A stretch of 64,000 bases of DNA from Sneathiella litorea (GTDB taxonomy: Bacteria > Pseudomonadota > Alphaproteobacteria > Sneathiellales > Sneathiellaceae), in the NCBI RefSeq assembly GCF_009882915.1, contig NZ_WTUW01000002.1:620309-684308 (forward strand). Reading direction: 5' to 3'. The notes under the pieces are model-generated. The model was given only the letters and a program-made list of their open reading frames with translations, made no database searches and was not told the DNA's origin. Position 1 is the first letter of the stretch. Every line of letters begins with the position of its first letter. Shown piece by piece: positions 56,153 to 64,000 of the stretch. The position numbers and the translations under genes are program-made.

Positions 56153-57814
56153 ATGCAATGTGAAGGAATAACGCGCGCCGGGCGGCGCTGTCGAAACAAA
56201 GCCCTGGATGATGAAATCTTCTGTGAGGTGCATCTGAGAGTAAACCGCACCTATAACCTGGCCCTGCTGGTCCCGTTCCTGACCACGCTGGTGCTATGCT
56301 ATTTCTTTTTGTTCGGCCTGTTTTTCGAAACGCTGCATTACGGTGTTTTTGACCTGCAGTATCTGAAATATGCGGGCCTTGAAGACTTTTTTATCAGCGC
56401 GCTCAGAAATGGCGGCATGTTGATAGTCATCGTTTTGAAGGTCTGGATCTTCTATACGATCATTCTCGCTGTACTCTTCGGGGTCTGGCTTCTGGTCAAA
56501 ATCACGATGACCACGTCACATAAACATATGAAACCTCGCCAGCGGCTCAAGATTATCAGTCTCAGCCTCGGTATTTTTGTGCTCAACGTCCTGCATATGT
56601 TCGTGTTTCTTCTGCCCAAACGCAACCGGAAGAACCCGTCGCAAATCCTCATCGGGCGGGAGCATCTCGCGCTCTCGCTTCATCGCCACAAAAAGACGCT
56701 ATCCCCCGCCGTTGGCCCGGACCCGGCAGAAATCGCGCGGAATATCTATCAACGGTTTCTGGCCATCAGCACCTTTAATAACCATCGTTTTTCTGTAACA
56801 ATCCTGATGCTCGGTTTCGCCTCCACCGGCTCCATCCTGTATGCCGGGCATGAAGCCCGCGACCTGCGCAAATGTATTATTATGGTTGCTGACAAGAAAA
56901 TCGTCCCTGCAGCGCAGGAAACGCCGAAGCTCTTTCCCGGGTTGAACATTTCAAACCTCTGCCATAGCGATCTTGCGGAACTACAGGAAGATGTGAACGT
57001 TCCGGAAAAATTCCGGAAAAGCCTGTCGAGTTTTTTCAACTTTCCGGTGGTCCAGTTAAAGAAAGGAGATAATTCGGAAACGTTGCTCTATCTCGGCTCT
57101 ACTTCCCGTTATGAGCTTTTCTTTAACGGCAGCACCCGCCTGCCCTTCGCTGTCCCGCTGGAAAACCTTGGCCCTCTTTACAGCGAAGAGCATACGGAAA
57201 AGGATGGACAACTGTCCGGCCTTGAAAACAGGATCGGCACAATTGAGAACCTCGCTCGCGAGAACAATGAGAATATCAGCGCCCTCAACACTTCGACGAA
57301 GCAACGAGAAGAGCTGAATACGGATAGCCTGAACCAAAAACTGAGCGTATTGGAGCGTAACGCCGCAAGATCAAAGGCAGCGCTGACAAAACTGGAAGAG
57401 GGTCTTAATCGCGTCAGCTTTGCGCTCACCAAGGTGGAGTTTGACTACACCAATCAGGTTACGGCAAGGATCCCGGATTATTGCTGGGATCTCTCGCCAC
57501 AAATGATCGTTACCTTTGGCGTGGGGTCAACCCATATCACCGGTAAGGAATCCGTCAGCTTGATCAGCAAGCTTGCCTCGGACTACAGGGAGGCCGGTAG
57601 CCAGCTTATTGTTATTTCGGGGCATTCCGACCCAAGCGGATCAAAATTTGATAACTATCGCTTGTCCCGCCAACGCGCGGCGGCCGTCACTGACTTGATG
57701 ATGGACGCCGGCCTCGACAAGACCGCCCTGCATATGATCGGTCGCGGGGAGGACAACAGCGAAAACCTGCCACAACGGCGTGTCGAGATCCGGGATTGTT
57801 CGCGGCGGGAATAA
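56153..57814 (+). CDS. Cys3-His motif, membrane helices, coiled coil and OmpA-like domain in one protein
   Basis: A 553-residue protein of unusual design. Residues 1-27 carry a zinc-type motif CEGITRAGRRC...C..H (Cys3, Cys13, Cys24, His27), resembling DUF5763. Hydrophobic segments lie at about 36-58, 88-116, 134-154 and 213-230. Residues 340-425 are coiled coil (SGLENRIGTIENLARENNEN, NQKLSVLERNAARSKAALTK). Residues 445-550 are OmpA-like, with FGVGSTHITGKESV, ISGHSDPSGS and YRLSRQRAAAV; its peptidoglycan-binding residues (Asp and Arg) appear kept. The stop lies in the loop of a strong hairpin. No known fusion of this type was recognised. Confidence 0.75.
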   Translation: MQCEGITRAGRRCRNKALDDEIFCEVHLRVNRTYNLALLVPFLTTLVLCYFFLFGLFFETLHYGVFDLQYLKYAGLEDFFISALRNGGMLIVIVLKVWIFYTIILAVLFGVWLLVKITMTTSHKHMKPRQRLKIISLSLGIFVLNVLHMFVFLLPKRNRKNPSQILIGREHLALSLHRHKKTLSPAVGPDPAEIARNIYQRFLAISTFNNHRFSVTILMLGFASTGSILYAGHEARDLRKCIIMVADKKIVPAAQETPKLFPGLNISNLCHSDLAELQEDVNVPEKFRKSLSSFFNFPVVQLKKGDNSETLLYLGSTSRYELFFNGSTRLPFAVPLENLGPLYSEEHTEKDGQLSGLENRIGTIENLARENNENISALNTSTKQREELNTDSLNQKLSVLERNAARSKAALTKLEEGLNRVSFALTKVEFDYTNQVTARIPDYCWDLSPQMIVTFGVGSTHITGKESVSLISKLASDYREAGSQLIVISGHSDPSGSKFDNYRLSRQRAAAVTDLMMDAGLDKTALHMIGRGEDNSENLPQRRVEIRDCSRRE

Positions 57815-57823
57815 TCCCGCCGC
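57802..57823. terminator. GC-rich hairpin at convergent gene ends
   Basis: GCGGCGGGA (57802-57810), loop ATAA, TCCCGCCGC (57815-57823); the TAA stop of the OmpA-like gene sits in the loop. No U tract follows, so it may be a Rho-assisted stop or a roadblock. Confidence 0.45.
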
Positions 57824-57831
57824 AACCGGGC

Positions 57832-59391
57832 CTAGCTGACCTGCTTTTCCTTTGTCGCCCAATAGGGCTTGCGCAGTTCGGTTTTAAGAATCTTCCCCGC
57901 CCCCGAGAGCGGCAGCGGATCGCTGGTAAAATCAACGCTGCGCGGGCATTTGAACCCGGCAATCAGGGTATGGCTGAACTCGATAATTTCCGCATCCGTC
58001 GCCGCCTGCCCCTCATGCAGGCGGACGATGGCATGCACCTGCTCGCCCCAGGTTTCATGGGGCACGCCAATCACGGCACATTCGGCGACCGCCGGATGCT
58101 GATAAACCGCGTTTTCCACTTCGGCGGAATACACATTCTCCCCGCCGGAAATGATCATGTCCTTCACCCGGTCAACGATGTAAACGAAGCCCTGTTCATC
58201 CATATAGCCGCCGTCGCCGGAATGCATCCAGCCACCACGCAAGGCTTCGGCCGTCTGTTCGGGCTTGTTCCAGTAGCCAAGCATGACATTGGCGCCGCGC
58301 ACGCAGACCTCCCCGACGGTGCCGGGGGGCACTTCCTCATCATTGGCATCGAGAATCCGTACCTCGCAGGAATAGACCGGCCGACCGGCGGATTTGAACC
58401 GGCCCGCGTTCGGCCCCTCCAGCACATGGAATTCCGGCCCGGTAAAAGTGACTAGCGGCGCGCATTCGGTCTGGCCATAGGCGTGGGTGAAGCCCGTGCC
58501 CGGCAAGACTTCCAACGCCTTCATGATCACCGCCTCCGGCATCGGGGACGCACCGTAGATGATGTCTTTCAGGCTGGACATATCATAATTGGCGATATCC
58601 GGATCATTGACCACCATATTGACCATGGTCGGCACCAGAAGCGTATTTGTGATCTTATATTCCTGAACTGCCTCCATCGTGCCTTTCGGTGTGAAGCCCG
58701 GAATGAAGACATGCACGCCGAGGCCCATGGTCGTCCCGAAGACCGCCGCGCCGTCCGCGATATGGAACATCGGCGCCACATGCAGCCAGCGTGCATCCTC
58801 CTTGAAGTTAAAGCAGGGCATGGAGTTCAGCGTATTCACAATAAAGTTTGAATGGCTGAGCATCACGCCTTTCGAGACACCCGTCGTCCCGCCGGTATAG
58901 AACAGCCCCGCAAGATCATCAAAGCCCCGGCCCGCATCCGGCACCGGATCATGATCGGCCAACAGTTCCTCATAGTTCAGCATACCCTCCGGCGTGGCGC
59001 CATCGCCGATATAGATAACCTCCCTCAAGCTCGCGACTCGTTTCTTAAGCTCCGGGACAGCAGGTGCAAAGGCATCGTCGACCAGCAGGATTTCCGATCC
59101 GGAATCCTTCAGCCAATAAGCAAACTCCGGCACCGCTAGGCGCGTATTGACGGGAACAAACACCCCGCCCGCCCAGGGCGTTGCATAATAGAATTCCAGA
59201 TATCGGTCCGAGTTATGGGCGAGAATGGCGACCCGCTCTCCCTCCGTAATGCCGAGGGACCGGAGCGCTCCGGCAAACTTCTGCACCCGTATCGCAAACT
59301 CGCCATAGGTCCGCTCCCGCCCGGCGCAGATGGTGGCGATGCTGTCGCGCTTGGTTTGCACCGCGCGCATCAATAATTGTGAGATAAACAT
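57832..59391 (-). CDS. AMP-dependent acyl-CoA synthetase
   Basis: A 519-residue ANL-superfamily ligase that activates fatty or aryl acids as acyl-CoA. FYTGGTTGVSKGVMLSH is the ATP loop, YGQTECAP the A5 motif, HSGDGGYMDEQGFVYIVDR the A7/A8 region, and the catalytic Lys lies in LPLSGAGKILKTELR. GGGAGCAGGG precedes the start. Substrate not determinable. Divergent from the thioesterase at 59556. Confidence 0.93.
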   Translation of the reverse strand: MFISQLLMRAVQTKRDSIATICAGRERTYGEFAIRVQKFAGALRSLGITEGERVAILAHNSDRYLEFYYATPWAGGVFVPVNTRLAVPEFAYWLKDSGSEILLVDDAFAPAVPELKKRVASLREVIYIGDGATPEGMLNYEELLADHDPVPDAGRGFDDLAGLFYTGGTTGVSKGVMLSHSNFIVNTLNSMPCFNFKEDARWLHVAPMFHIADGAAVFGTTMGLGVHVFIPGFTPKGTMEAVQEYKITNTLLVPTMVNMVVNDPDIANYDMSSLKDIIYGASPMPEAVIMKALEVLPGTGFTHAYGQTECAPLVTFTGPEFHVLEGPNAGRFKSAGRPVYSCEVRILDANDEEVPPGTVGEVCVRGANVMLGYWNKPEQTAEALRGGWMHSGDGGYMDEQGFVYIVDRVKDMIISGGENVYSAEVENAVYQHPAVAECAVIGVPHETWGEQVHAIVRLHEGQAATDAEIIEFSHTLIAGFKCPRSVDFTSDPLPLSGAGKILKTELRKPYWATKEKQVS

Positions 59392-59555
59392 TCCCTGCTC
59401 CCTGTGTTTTACTTTTTAGAAATATTAGGGGATTCGCGGTCAAGGTAAAGGAAAAGGATACTCCGCCAGATGGATGGGGAATTGCATTGCATATTGCCCC
59501 GATCTGGAACATGCGCCATTGTAAGAACGGCAAAAATCTAACAACAAAGGGCCGC

Positions 59556-59969
59556 ATGTCAGAAATAACCATAGAAGAAGCCCGGAAATTTTTTGAAAAC
59601 AGCTTCTCCGACTGGATCAAGGAGCTGGATATCACCATTACCGATATTTCACCGGGAAGCGCCACCTTGCGCATTCCCGCAACCAAGAGGATCAACCGTC
59701 TGGGGGGCATGATCTGCGGTCAGGCCATCATGGCGCTGGCCGATACGGCCATGGTGTTCGCGGTTGCCACCAACGCGGGTTCCTTCGTCTCCATGACTTC
59801 GGTGAATATGCAAACCACCTTCCTCCGCCCGGCAGAGGGAGAGGAAATGTTCGCCGTCGCCAAGGTGATTAAATCCGGCAAGCGACTTGTTTACGGGGAA
59901 ATAAATCTGCATATGGGGGACGCGTCAAAGCCGGTCTCCCACGTCACGACCAGCGTCATGCTGCTTTAA
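59556..59969 (+). CDS. PaaI-type hotdog thioesterase, second copy
   Basis: A 137-residue protein: NRLGGMICGQAIMALADTAM, SVNMQTTFLRPAEGEEMFAV and GKRLVYGEINLHMGD. The HGG position reads GGM-ICG, so the active site is less typical than in the copy at 38473. It may hydrolyse the products of the adjacent ligase. The start at 59556 is supported by AAGGG; the frame to 59487 is not. Confidence 0.88.
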   Translation: MSEITIEEARKFFENSFSDWIKELDITITDISPGSATLRIPATKRINRLGGMICGQAIMALADTAMVFAVATNAGSFVSMTSVNMQTTFLRPAEGEEMFAVAKVIKSGKRLVYGEINLHMGDASKPVSHVTTSVMLL

Positions 59970-59984
59970 ACGGGGTTTTCCCTT

Positions 59985-60410
59985 TTACTTCTTCAGGAAG
60001 GCGCCCTGCCGATGATCATCGATCAGGCGGTCGGATAATTTTGGCGACGCCAGCCTGATCTGCTGCTGTCGCGGTGCGTCCCCGGTATCATAAATATCTT
60101 CCGTATAGTCCTGAAGGCTGGGCGACATGTAAACCGATTCTTCCTCAAGCGCGCTATAACTGTTTCTCGCCGGCTGGTATCCCCGCGCCAGCAGGGAATG
60201 GTAGTGCCAGGCATTATAGACAAAGATGAAGACGGGCATGGAGAATCCAAGGGTCGCGAGATTGACCAAAGACATACCAACAAAGCCGAGGATATGGCCG
60301 CGATACAGCGCCGGAAAGGGGCCGAAAAACAGGCAGGACCAGGAAATGCCGGAGTAGGCGATTGCCCGCTTGCGGGAATGCGGCTCGATCATCGGAATGG
60401 CATAGGCCAT
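59985..60410 (-). CDS. DUF2628-like membrane protein
   Basis: A 141-residue protein; the start at 60410 has GGAGG. AYSGISWSCLFFGPFPALYRG, then two hydrophobic segments (LGFVGMSLVNLATLGFSMPVF) and a soluble acidic tail. The FxxFFGPFxAL pattern is DUF2628-like. Function unknown. Confidence 0.6.
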   Translation of the reverse strand: MAYAIPMIEPHSRKRAIAYSGISWSCLFFGPFPALYRGHILGFVGMSLVNLATLGFSMPVFIFVYNAWHYHSLLARGYQPARNSYSALEEESVYMSPSLQDYTEDIYDTGDAPRQQQIRLASPKLSDRLIDDHRQGAFLKK

Positions 60411-60497
60411 TTTTACCTCCAAAGCAGAAGTTCCGCCGCGCTTCCGGTCCATATTCGCCGCACGAACCGAGGCTTTGCAGCGTGGTTATCCTGTGAC

Positions 60498-60667
60498 AAG
60501 GAATAGCAAGGATTCCTTTACAAAACCTTGCTATCCGCCTGCAATTTAACAAAAACTTTACGCTCCGGCCGGGCGGAACCGTATTTTCCTTTTAAATACA
60601 GTATCTTGCCAAAGGCTGCCGAAAATAAGGCATTTTCGGGGAGTCTTTGGGGTTAAGGCCCGGGCCT
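60498..60667. repeat. Cluster of inverted repeats in the amidase/DUF2628 intergenic region
   Basis: Within 60411-60672 are AAGGAAT/ATTCCTT (60498-60504/60512-60518) competing with ATAGCAAGG/CCTTGCTAT (60503-60511/60536-60544), a nested hairpin (CCAAAG 60609-60614 / CTTTGG 60645-60650 with CCGAAAAT 60619-60626 / ATTTTCGG 60632-60639 inside), and AGGCCCGGGCCT (60656-60667), a 12-base palindrome. No gene was seen here. Confidence 0.55.
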
Positions 60668-60672
60668 ATATA

Positions 60673-62127
60673 TCAATCATAGCCGGGTGGTGGGGTAAAG
60701 CCGCCGAATGCCTCCTCGATCAACTGGCAGAGCTTCAGCGAGGTCTTGTCCTCCCCATAGGCGGCAACTGCCTGCAACCCGACTGGAAGACCGCCGGGTG
60801 TGACCCCTGCCGGGACGACGGTCGAGGGCAGATCAACCATGTTGGAATAACCGGCCCAGAACATCTGGTCCGTGCTCGGCTGCGGGGTACCGTTGATGTC
60901 GATCATCCGGTCCTGCCGCTCCCCTTTCTGGTTCTGCGGGAATGCAGGCCCGGCGGCGGAGGGGCAGATAAGGATATCCCATTCGCCGAAGAATTCTGCC
61001 CATTTAAGTGCCATCAGGTGACGTTCATTATTGATCCGCAGCCATTCCTTGTGCGGCATGGTCCCGGCCCGCGCCATCAGGGTGAGATAGCTTTTATCCT
61101 TTGGGTCTGCGTTGGCCGTAATTTTGCGGAAGCGTTCAAGCTGCGCGTCAGGGAGCGCGCCGGAAGTCGCCGCCCGGAGCAGCAGGATATAGGTTTCATA
61201 GGCCGCCGCAATCGGGATATCCGGTCGCGCGGTCCGGCTGACGCGGGCGCCCGCCGCTTCCAGCTTGTCGGCAATCCCGTTCAGCGCCGCCTGATAGTCA
61301 TTATCCACATCGAAACCCTCGGCGCTCGTCATCACGGCAACGCGGAAATCCTTCAAATGCCGGTGGCGCGCCGGTTTCAGGTTGAGGGCCCAGGCGCTGT
61401 TCTGCGGGCTTCCCGCCCCCGCCATCACATCGAGCGCGATCTCCAGGTCGAAGGCAGAGCGCGCGAGTGGCCCCAGCACCGCAATATCATTGTCGGCAAC
61501 AATCCCCGGCGGCTTCTGGCCTTGGCCCGGAATGATGTTATAGGTCGGCTTATGCCCGCAAACACCACAGTAATGGGCCGGATTGCGGATGGACGCGCCA
61601 ATATCGGAGCCGGTCTCGATTCCCGACAGTCCGGCCGCCAGCGCCGCCGCCGACCCGCCGGAGGAGCCCCCCGGCGTCCGCGTAAGATCCCACGGGTTAT
61701 TCGTTGTACCATAAATATCATTGAAGCTCTGCCAGTCGGCGAGCATGAAGGGCACATTGGTCTTGCCGAAGATATTCGCCCCCGCGTCGAGAAGCCGCTG
61801 CACGCTGAGCGCGTTCTTCTCGGGGTAATGATCCTTCCACGCCGGATTGCCCCAGGTCGAAGGGCTGCCCACAAGGTTGTAGCTTTCCTTGATCGTCATC
61901 GGCACGCCATGTAAGGGCCCGAGCCGGTCGCCGCGGATGCGCGCCGCGTCTGCGTCCCGCGCCCGCTTTCGGGCCGTTTCCTCGTCCATCCAGATCACGG
62001 CGTTGAGGTCGCCATTATATTTCCCGATCCGCGCAAGATAGTGATCGAGCAGTTCTTCCGCCCCGATTTCCCCCTGAGCGATTTTCGCCGCCTGTTCATG
62101 GGCGGACGCAAAATGAATATCTGTCAT
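60673..62127 (-). CDS. Amidase (amidase signature family)
   Basis: A 484-residue amidase. The catalytic triad is visible: Lys in GVPMTIKESYNLVG, Ser in GGSSGGSAAALAAG and the nucleophile Ser in GSDIGASIRNPAHYCGVCG. The start 62127 (MTDIHFASAHEQ) has AAGGGA. Substrate unknown; no GatB/C genes are near, so it is not a tRNA amidotransferase. Confidence 0.92.
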   Translation of the reverse strand: MTDIHFASAHEQAAKIAQGEIGAEELLDHYLARIGKYNGDLNAVIWMDEETARKRARDADAARIRGDRLGPLHGVPMTIKESYNLVGSPSTWGNPAWKDHYPEKNALSVQRLLDAGANIFGKTNVPFMLADWQSFNDIYGTTNNPWDLTRTPGGSSGGSAAALAAGLSGIETGSDIGASIRNPAHYCGVCGHKPTYNIIPGQGQKPPGIVADNDIAVLGPLARSAFDLEIALDVMAGAGSPQNSAWALNLKPARHRHLKDFRVAVMTSAEGFDVDNDYQAALNGIADKLEAAGARVSRTARPDIPIAAAYETYILLLRAATSGALPDAQLERFRKITANADPKDKSYLTLMARAGTMPHKEWLRINNERHLMALKWAEFFGEWDILICPSAAGPAFPQNQKGERQDRMIDINGTPQPSTDQMFWAGYSNMVDLPSTVVPAGVTPGGLPVGLQAVAAYGEDKTSLKLCQLIEEAFGGFTPPPGYD

Positions 62128-62322
62128 GGATGAGGTCCCTTCTGCTGGCGCCGGGTATTCCCGGTTTCTCATTGCTGGAATTATAGGTTGAAGTGTAAGA
62201 CTATTTTCGCATCCGCCTCAATCACAAAGTTGGGTGTCGAGATTGACTTGCGCGTTTCCCTCGCCCTAAAAAGCGTTTAGTATGAAATTACTTTGGAAAA
62301 AATAGAGTTAGATTCGATCACC

Positions 62323-63078
62323 ATGTCCCTTTCTCCCGCGTCAAATACGACTTCCTTTCGCTCACGCGTTACCATATTGATCATCTGCACTCTATTGGCG
62401 GTTCTTCTGCTGGTCTCGGGCCTCACGGGACTGTACGAAACTGTCTGGAAAAGTATCGATACAGGGATATTCCGCAGCCTTAACAGCACCATTACGCCGG
62501 ACGGTTTCCTGACCCATTTCTGGGCCTGGACAAACAGCAAGACATTCGATTACGCCACCTTCGTCGCCATGCTGGGGATCTGTGTTTACATGGTATTGTC
62601 ATCGGAGAGACAAGAACGAATCCCGGTTATGGCCAGGATCGGCGCCATCACCTTTCTTATATTGATCGCCCTGCTGATCTCGAAAAAGGTCATTGGCGAT
62701 TTCCATCACCCGAGCCCCGGGCTCGCCCTCGCGTCCTTTAACAATATAAATGACTTTATCACCGGCTATACGGTCAAGACCTCGACCGACAATTCCTTTC
62801 CTGGCGATCATGCCATGACCAGCGCGTTGTTCGCGGGCGGGGTGATCCTGCTGTTTCGCAACCGTCCCGCAATCGCGGTTCTGAGTGTCCTGTTGATGAT
62901 TTTCGTCAGTGTCCCGCGCCTTGCGGGCGGTGGTCACTGGTTTACGGACGTAATCTTGGGGGGTGGTGCGGCCTGTCTGATCCTGCTGCCTTGGCTGACG
63001 GTCATTCCGCTTGTCGACTGGATCGAGAAGGTGCTGAACTGGGGCTGGGACAAGGCCCCCGCCTTCCTGAAAAGATAG
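62323..63078 (+). CDS. PAP2-family phosphatase
   Basis: A 251-residue membrane phosphatase of the PAP2 type, with motif 1 KKVIGDFHHPSP, motif 2 NSFPGDHAMTSA and motif 3 PRLAGGGHWFTDVILGG (catalytic His). Several membrane helices. It may dephosphorylate undecaprenyl pyrophosphate or lipids. A TTG at 62293 is an alternative start; no ribosome site is clear. Confidence 0.85.
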   Translation: MSLSPASNTTSFRSRVTILIICTLLAVLLLVSGLTGLYETVWKSIDTGIFRSLNSTITPDGFLTHFWAWTNSKTFDYATFVAMLGICVYMVLSSERQERIPVMARIGAITFLILIALLISKKVIGDFHHPSPGLALASFNNINDFITGYTVKTSTDNSFPGDHAMTSALFAGGVILLFRNRPAIAVLSVLLMIFVSVPRLAGGGHWFTDVILGGGAACLILLPWLTVIPLVDWIEKVLNWGWDKAPAFLKR

Positions 63079-63112
63079 GCCGGACGCCCGTCAAGGCAGC
63101 CGGCTCTAGTCT

Positions 63113-64000
63113 TTAAAGCTCCGCGAGGCGGGCCGCCGCGTCATTCAGCTTGGCAAGTTGGGTTTCGGCATCGGCAAGTTTCGCCTTCTCCCCCTCAACC
63201 ACATTTGCCGGCGCATTGGCGACGAACTTCTCATTGCCGAGCTTCTTGTTGAGGCCCGTCATATAGCCTGAGAGCTTACCGATCTCCTTTTGAATCCGCG
63301 CCTTCTCCGCGTCGAGATCCATTGCCCCCGCCAGCGGGAGAAGAACAATCGCCCCCTTATGGACGAACTGGAGCGCGCCTTTCGGCACCTCGGCATCGGT
63401 CTCATAAGACTCCAGCCGCGCCATGCGGGCGATAATGTCCCAATGTTTTTCAAGCCGGGCTTTATCCTCCGCGCTGCCGTCATTGAAGATCAGCGGAATT
63501 TTTGCGCCCGCGGGCACGTTCATCTCGCTGCGGACACCGCGAATGCCGGTAATCAACTCCTGCACCCAGTCCATTTCCACTGCGGCGGCCGCATTGGCTG
63601 CCTCTGCCGGATAAGCCGGCCAGTCAGCAATGATCAGGTCGGTTTCCCGCGTTGCGGCGACACTGCCCCAAAGCTCTTCGGTCACGAAGGGCATAAAGGG
63701 ATGCAGGATTTTCAGGATCTGGTCCAGTGCCCAGGCCGCCGTCGCCTGCGTTTCCGCCTTGTCATCTCCCTGGAAGGGCAGTTTCGCGAATTCGAGATAC
63801 CAGTCGCAGAAGACATTCCAGGTGAAGGCGTATATGGCATTGGATGCATCGTTGAAACGGTAGCTTTCAAGCGCGGCACGCACTGCCGCCTCGCATTTCA
63901 CTGTCTCACCAACGATCCATTGGTTGATGGTTTCCTTGACCGCAAAGGGATCGAAGCCATCCGGCACCTTGCACTCATTCATCTCGCAGAAGCGTGCGGC
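63113..64000 (-). CDS. valS: Valyl-tRNA synthetase, C-terminal part (5' end outside the window)
   Basis: The last 295 or so residues of ValRS: the frame continues to the right edge as ARFCEMNEC. Visible are the anticodon-binding helical domain (WNVFCDWYLEFAKLPFQGD, HPFMPFVTEELWGSV) and the C-terminal coiled coil (AEKARIQKEIGKLSGYMTGL, KLADAETQLAKLNDAAARL). The catalytic part is not in the window. Confidence 0.95.
   Translation of the reverse strand, partial: AARFCEMNECKVPDGFDPFAVKETINQWIVGETVKCEAAVRAALESYRFNDASNAIYAFTWNVFCDWYLEFAKLPFQGDDKAETQATAAWALDQILKILHPFMPFVTEELWGSVAATRETDLIIADWPAYPAEAANAAAAVEMDWVQELITGIRGVRSEMNVPAGAKIPLIFNDGSAEDKARLEKHWDIIARMARLESYETDAEVPKGALQFVHKGAIVLLPLAGAMDLDAEKARIQKEIGKLSGYMTGLNKKLGNEKFVANAPANVVEGEKAKLADAETQLAKLNDAAARLAEL

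Noticed and set aside
4880-62254. The 13-base repeat ATTGACTTGCGCG at 4880 and 62242
   Set aside because: A repeat of this length is expected by chance in 64 kb, and TTGACT is simply a -35-like element.
1-64000. CRISPR, tRNA, rRNA, IS or prophage signs
   Set aside because: No regular short repeats, no cloverleaf in the intergenic regions read, and no transposase, integrase or phage structural genes.

Overview
The window is a chromosomal segment of an alphaproteobacterium. The evidence is a FliX homologue beside flgI, a DksA that has lost most zinc-finger cysteines, DUF2336 proteins, TrmFO, bacterial homologues of the complex I assembly factors NDUFAF3 and NDUFAF6, TTAA-N7-TTAA (CtrA-type) boxes, and the gene order erpA-argS-SPOR-nagZ-scpAB-tatABC-serS-surE-pcm-yajC-secDF. 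I cannot name the genus; a Sneathiella- or Rhodospirillales-like lineage would fit. I saw no tRNA, rRNA, CRISPR array, insertion sequence or prophage.

Layout. 1-3.9 kb is the end of a flagellar cluster (flgH end, dksA, fliX, flgI, flgJ-type rod protein, FlgN-like protein, flaG). 4.1-9.1 kb holds a MarR/LdtR-like regulator and a signalling block in which a soluble PAS histidine kinase lies between two DUF2336 paralogues. 9.1-13.4 kb has moaA, nadK and a three-gene unit of orphan ParA, ribbon-helix-helix protein and PAS_5-type protein. 13.4-21.6 kb has an Spx/ArsC-like protein, an unknown membrane protein and the run gyrA-coaD-ppi-queA-tgt. 21.7-25.3 kb has a small DUF6356-type protein, an Lrp regulator, a hydantoinase A-type protein and ssb. 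25.5-36.6 kb has uvrA, trmFO, an unknown coiled-coil protein, an NDUFAF6 homologue, sodB, a PuuD-like membrane protein, an NDUFAF3/Mth938 protein, secF, secD and yajC. 36.8-52.7 kb has a DUF815 ATPase, two small enzymes, a LysM/LytM lipoprotein, pcm, surE, serS, tatCBA, an iron-type ABC transporter, scpBA, a site-2 protease, nagZ, a SPOR protein and an ArgRS-like protein without its catalytic core. 52.8-64 kb has erpA, xthA, ilvD, an unusual zinc-motif/OmpA-like membrane protein, an acyl-CoA ligase, a thioesterase, a DUF2628-like protein, an amidase, a PAP2 phosphatase and the 3' end of valS.

How the parts may work together. A sigma-54 promoter lies before flgI next to fliX, which fits the Caulobacter-type FliX/FlbD circuit. 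CtrA-type boxes precede flaG and both DUF2336 genes, suggesting that the DUF2336-kinase-DUF2336 block belongs to the cell-cycle/motility regulon. A Fur-like box precedes the iron-type ABC operon.

The strongest candidates for something undescribed are: (1) the ArgRS paralogue with the N-terminal tRNA-binding and C-terminal DALR domains joined without HIGH/KMSKS, at the usual argS locus; (2) the fusion of a Cys3-His motif, membrane helices, coiled coil and OmpA-like domain; (3) the DUF2336-kinase-DUF2336 block with shared CtrA boxes; and (4) the ParA/RHH/PAS_5 unit with a dyad-rich leader.
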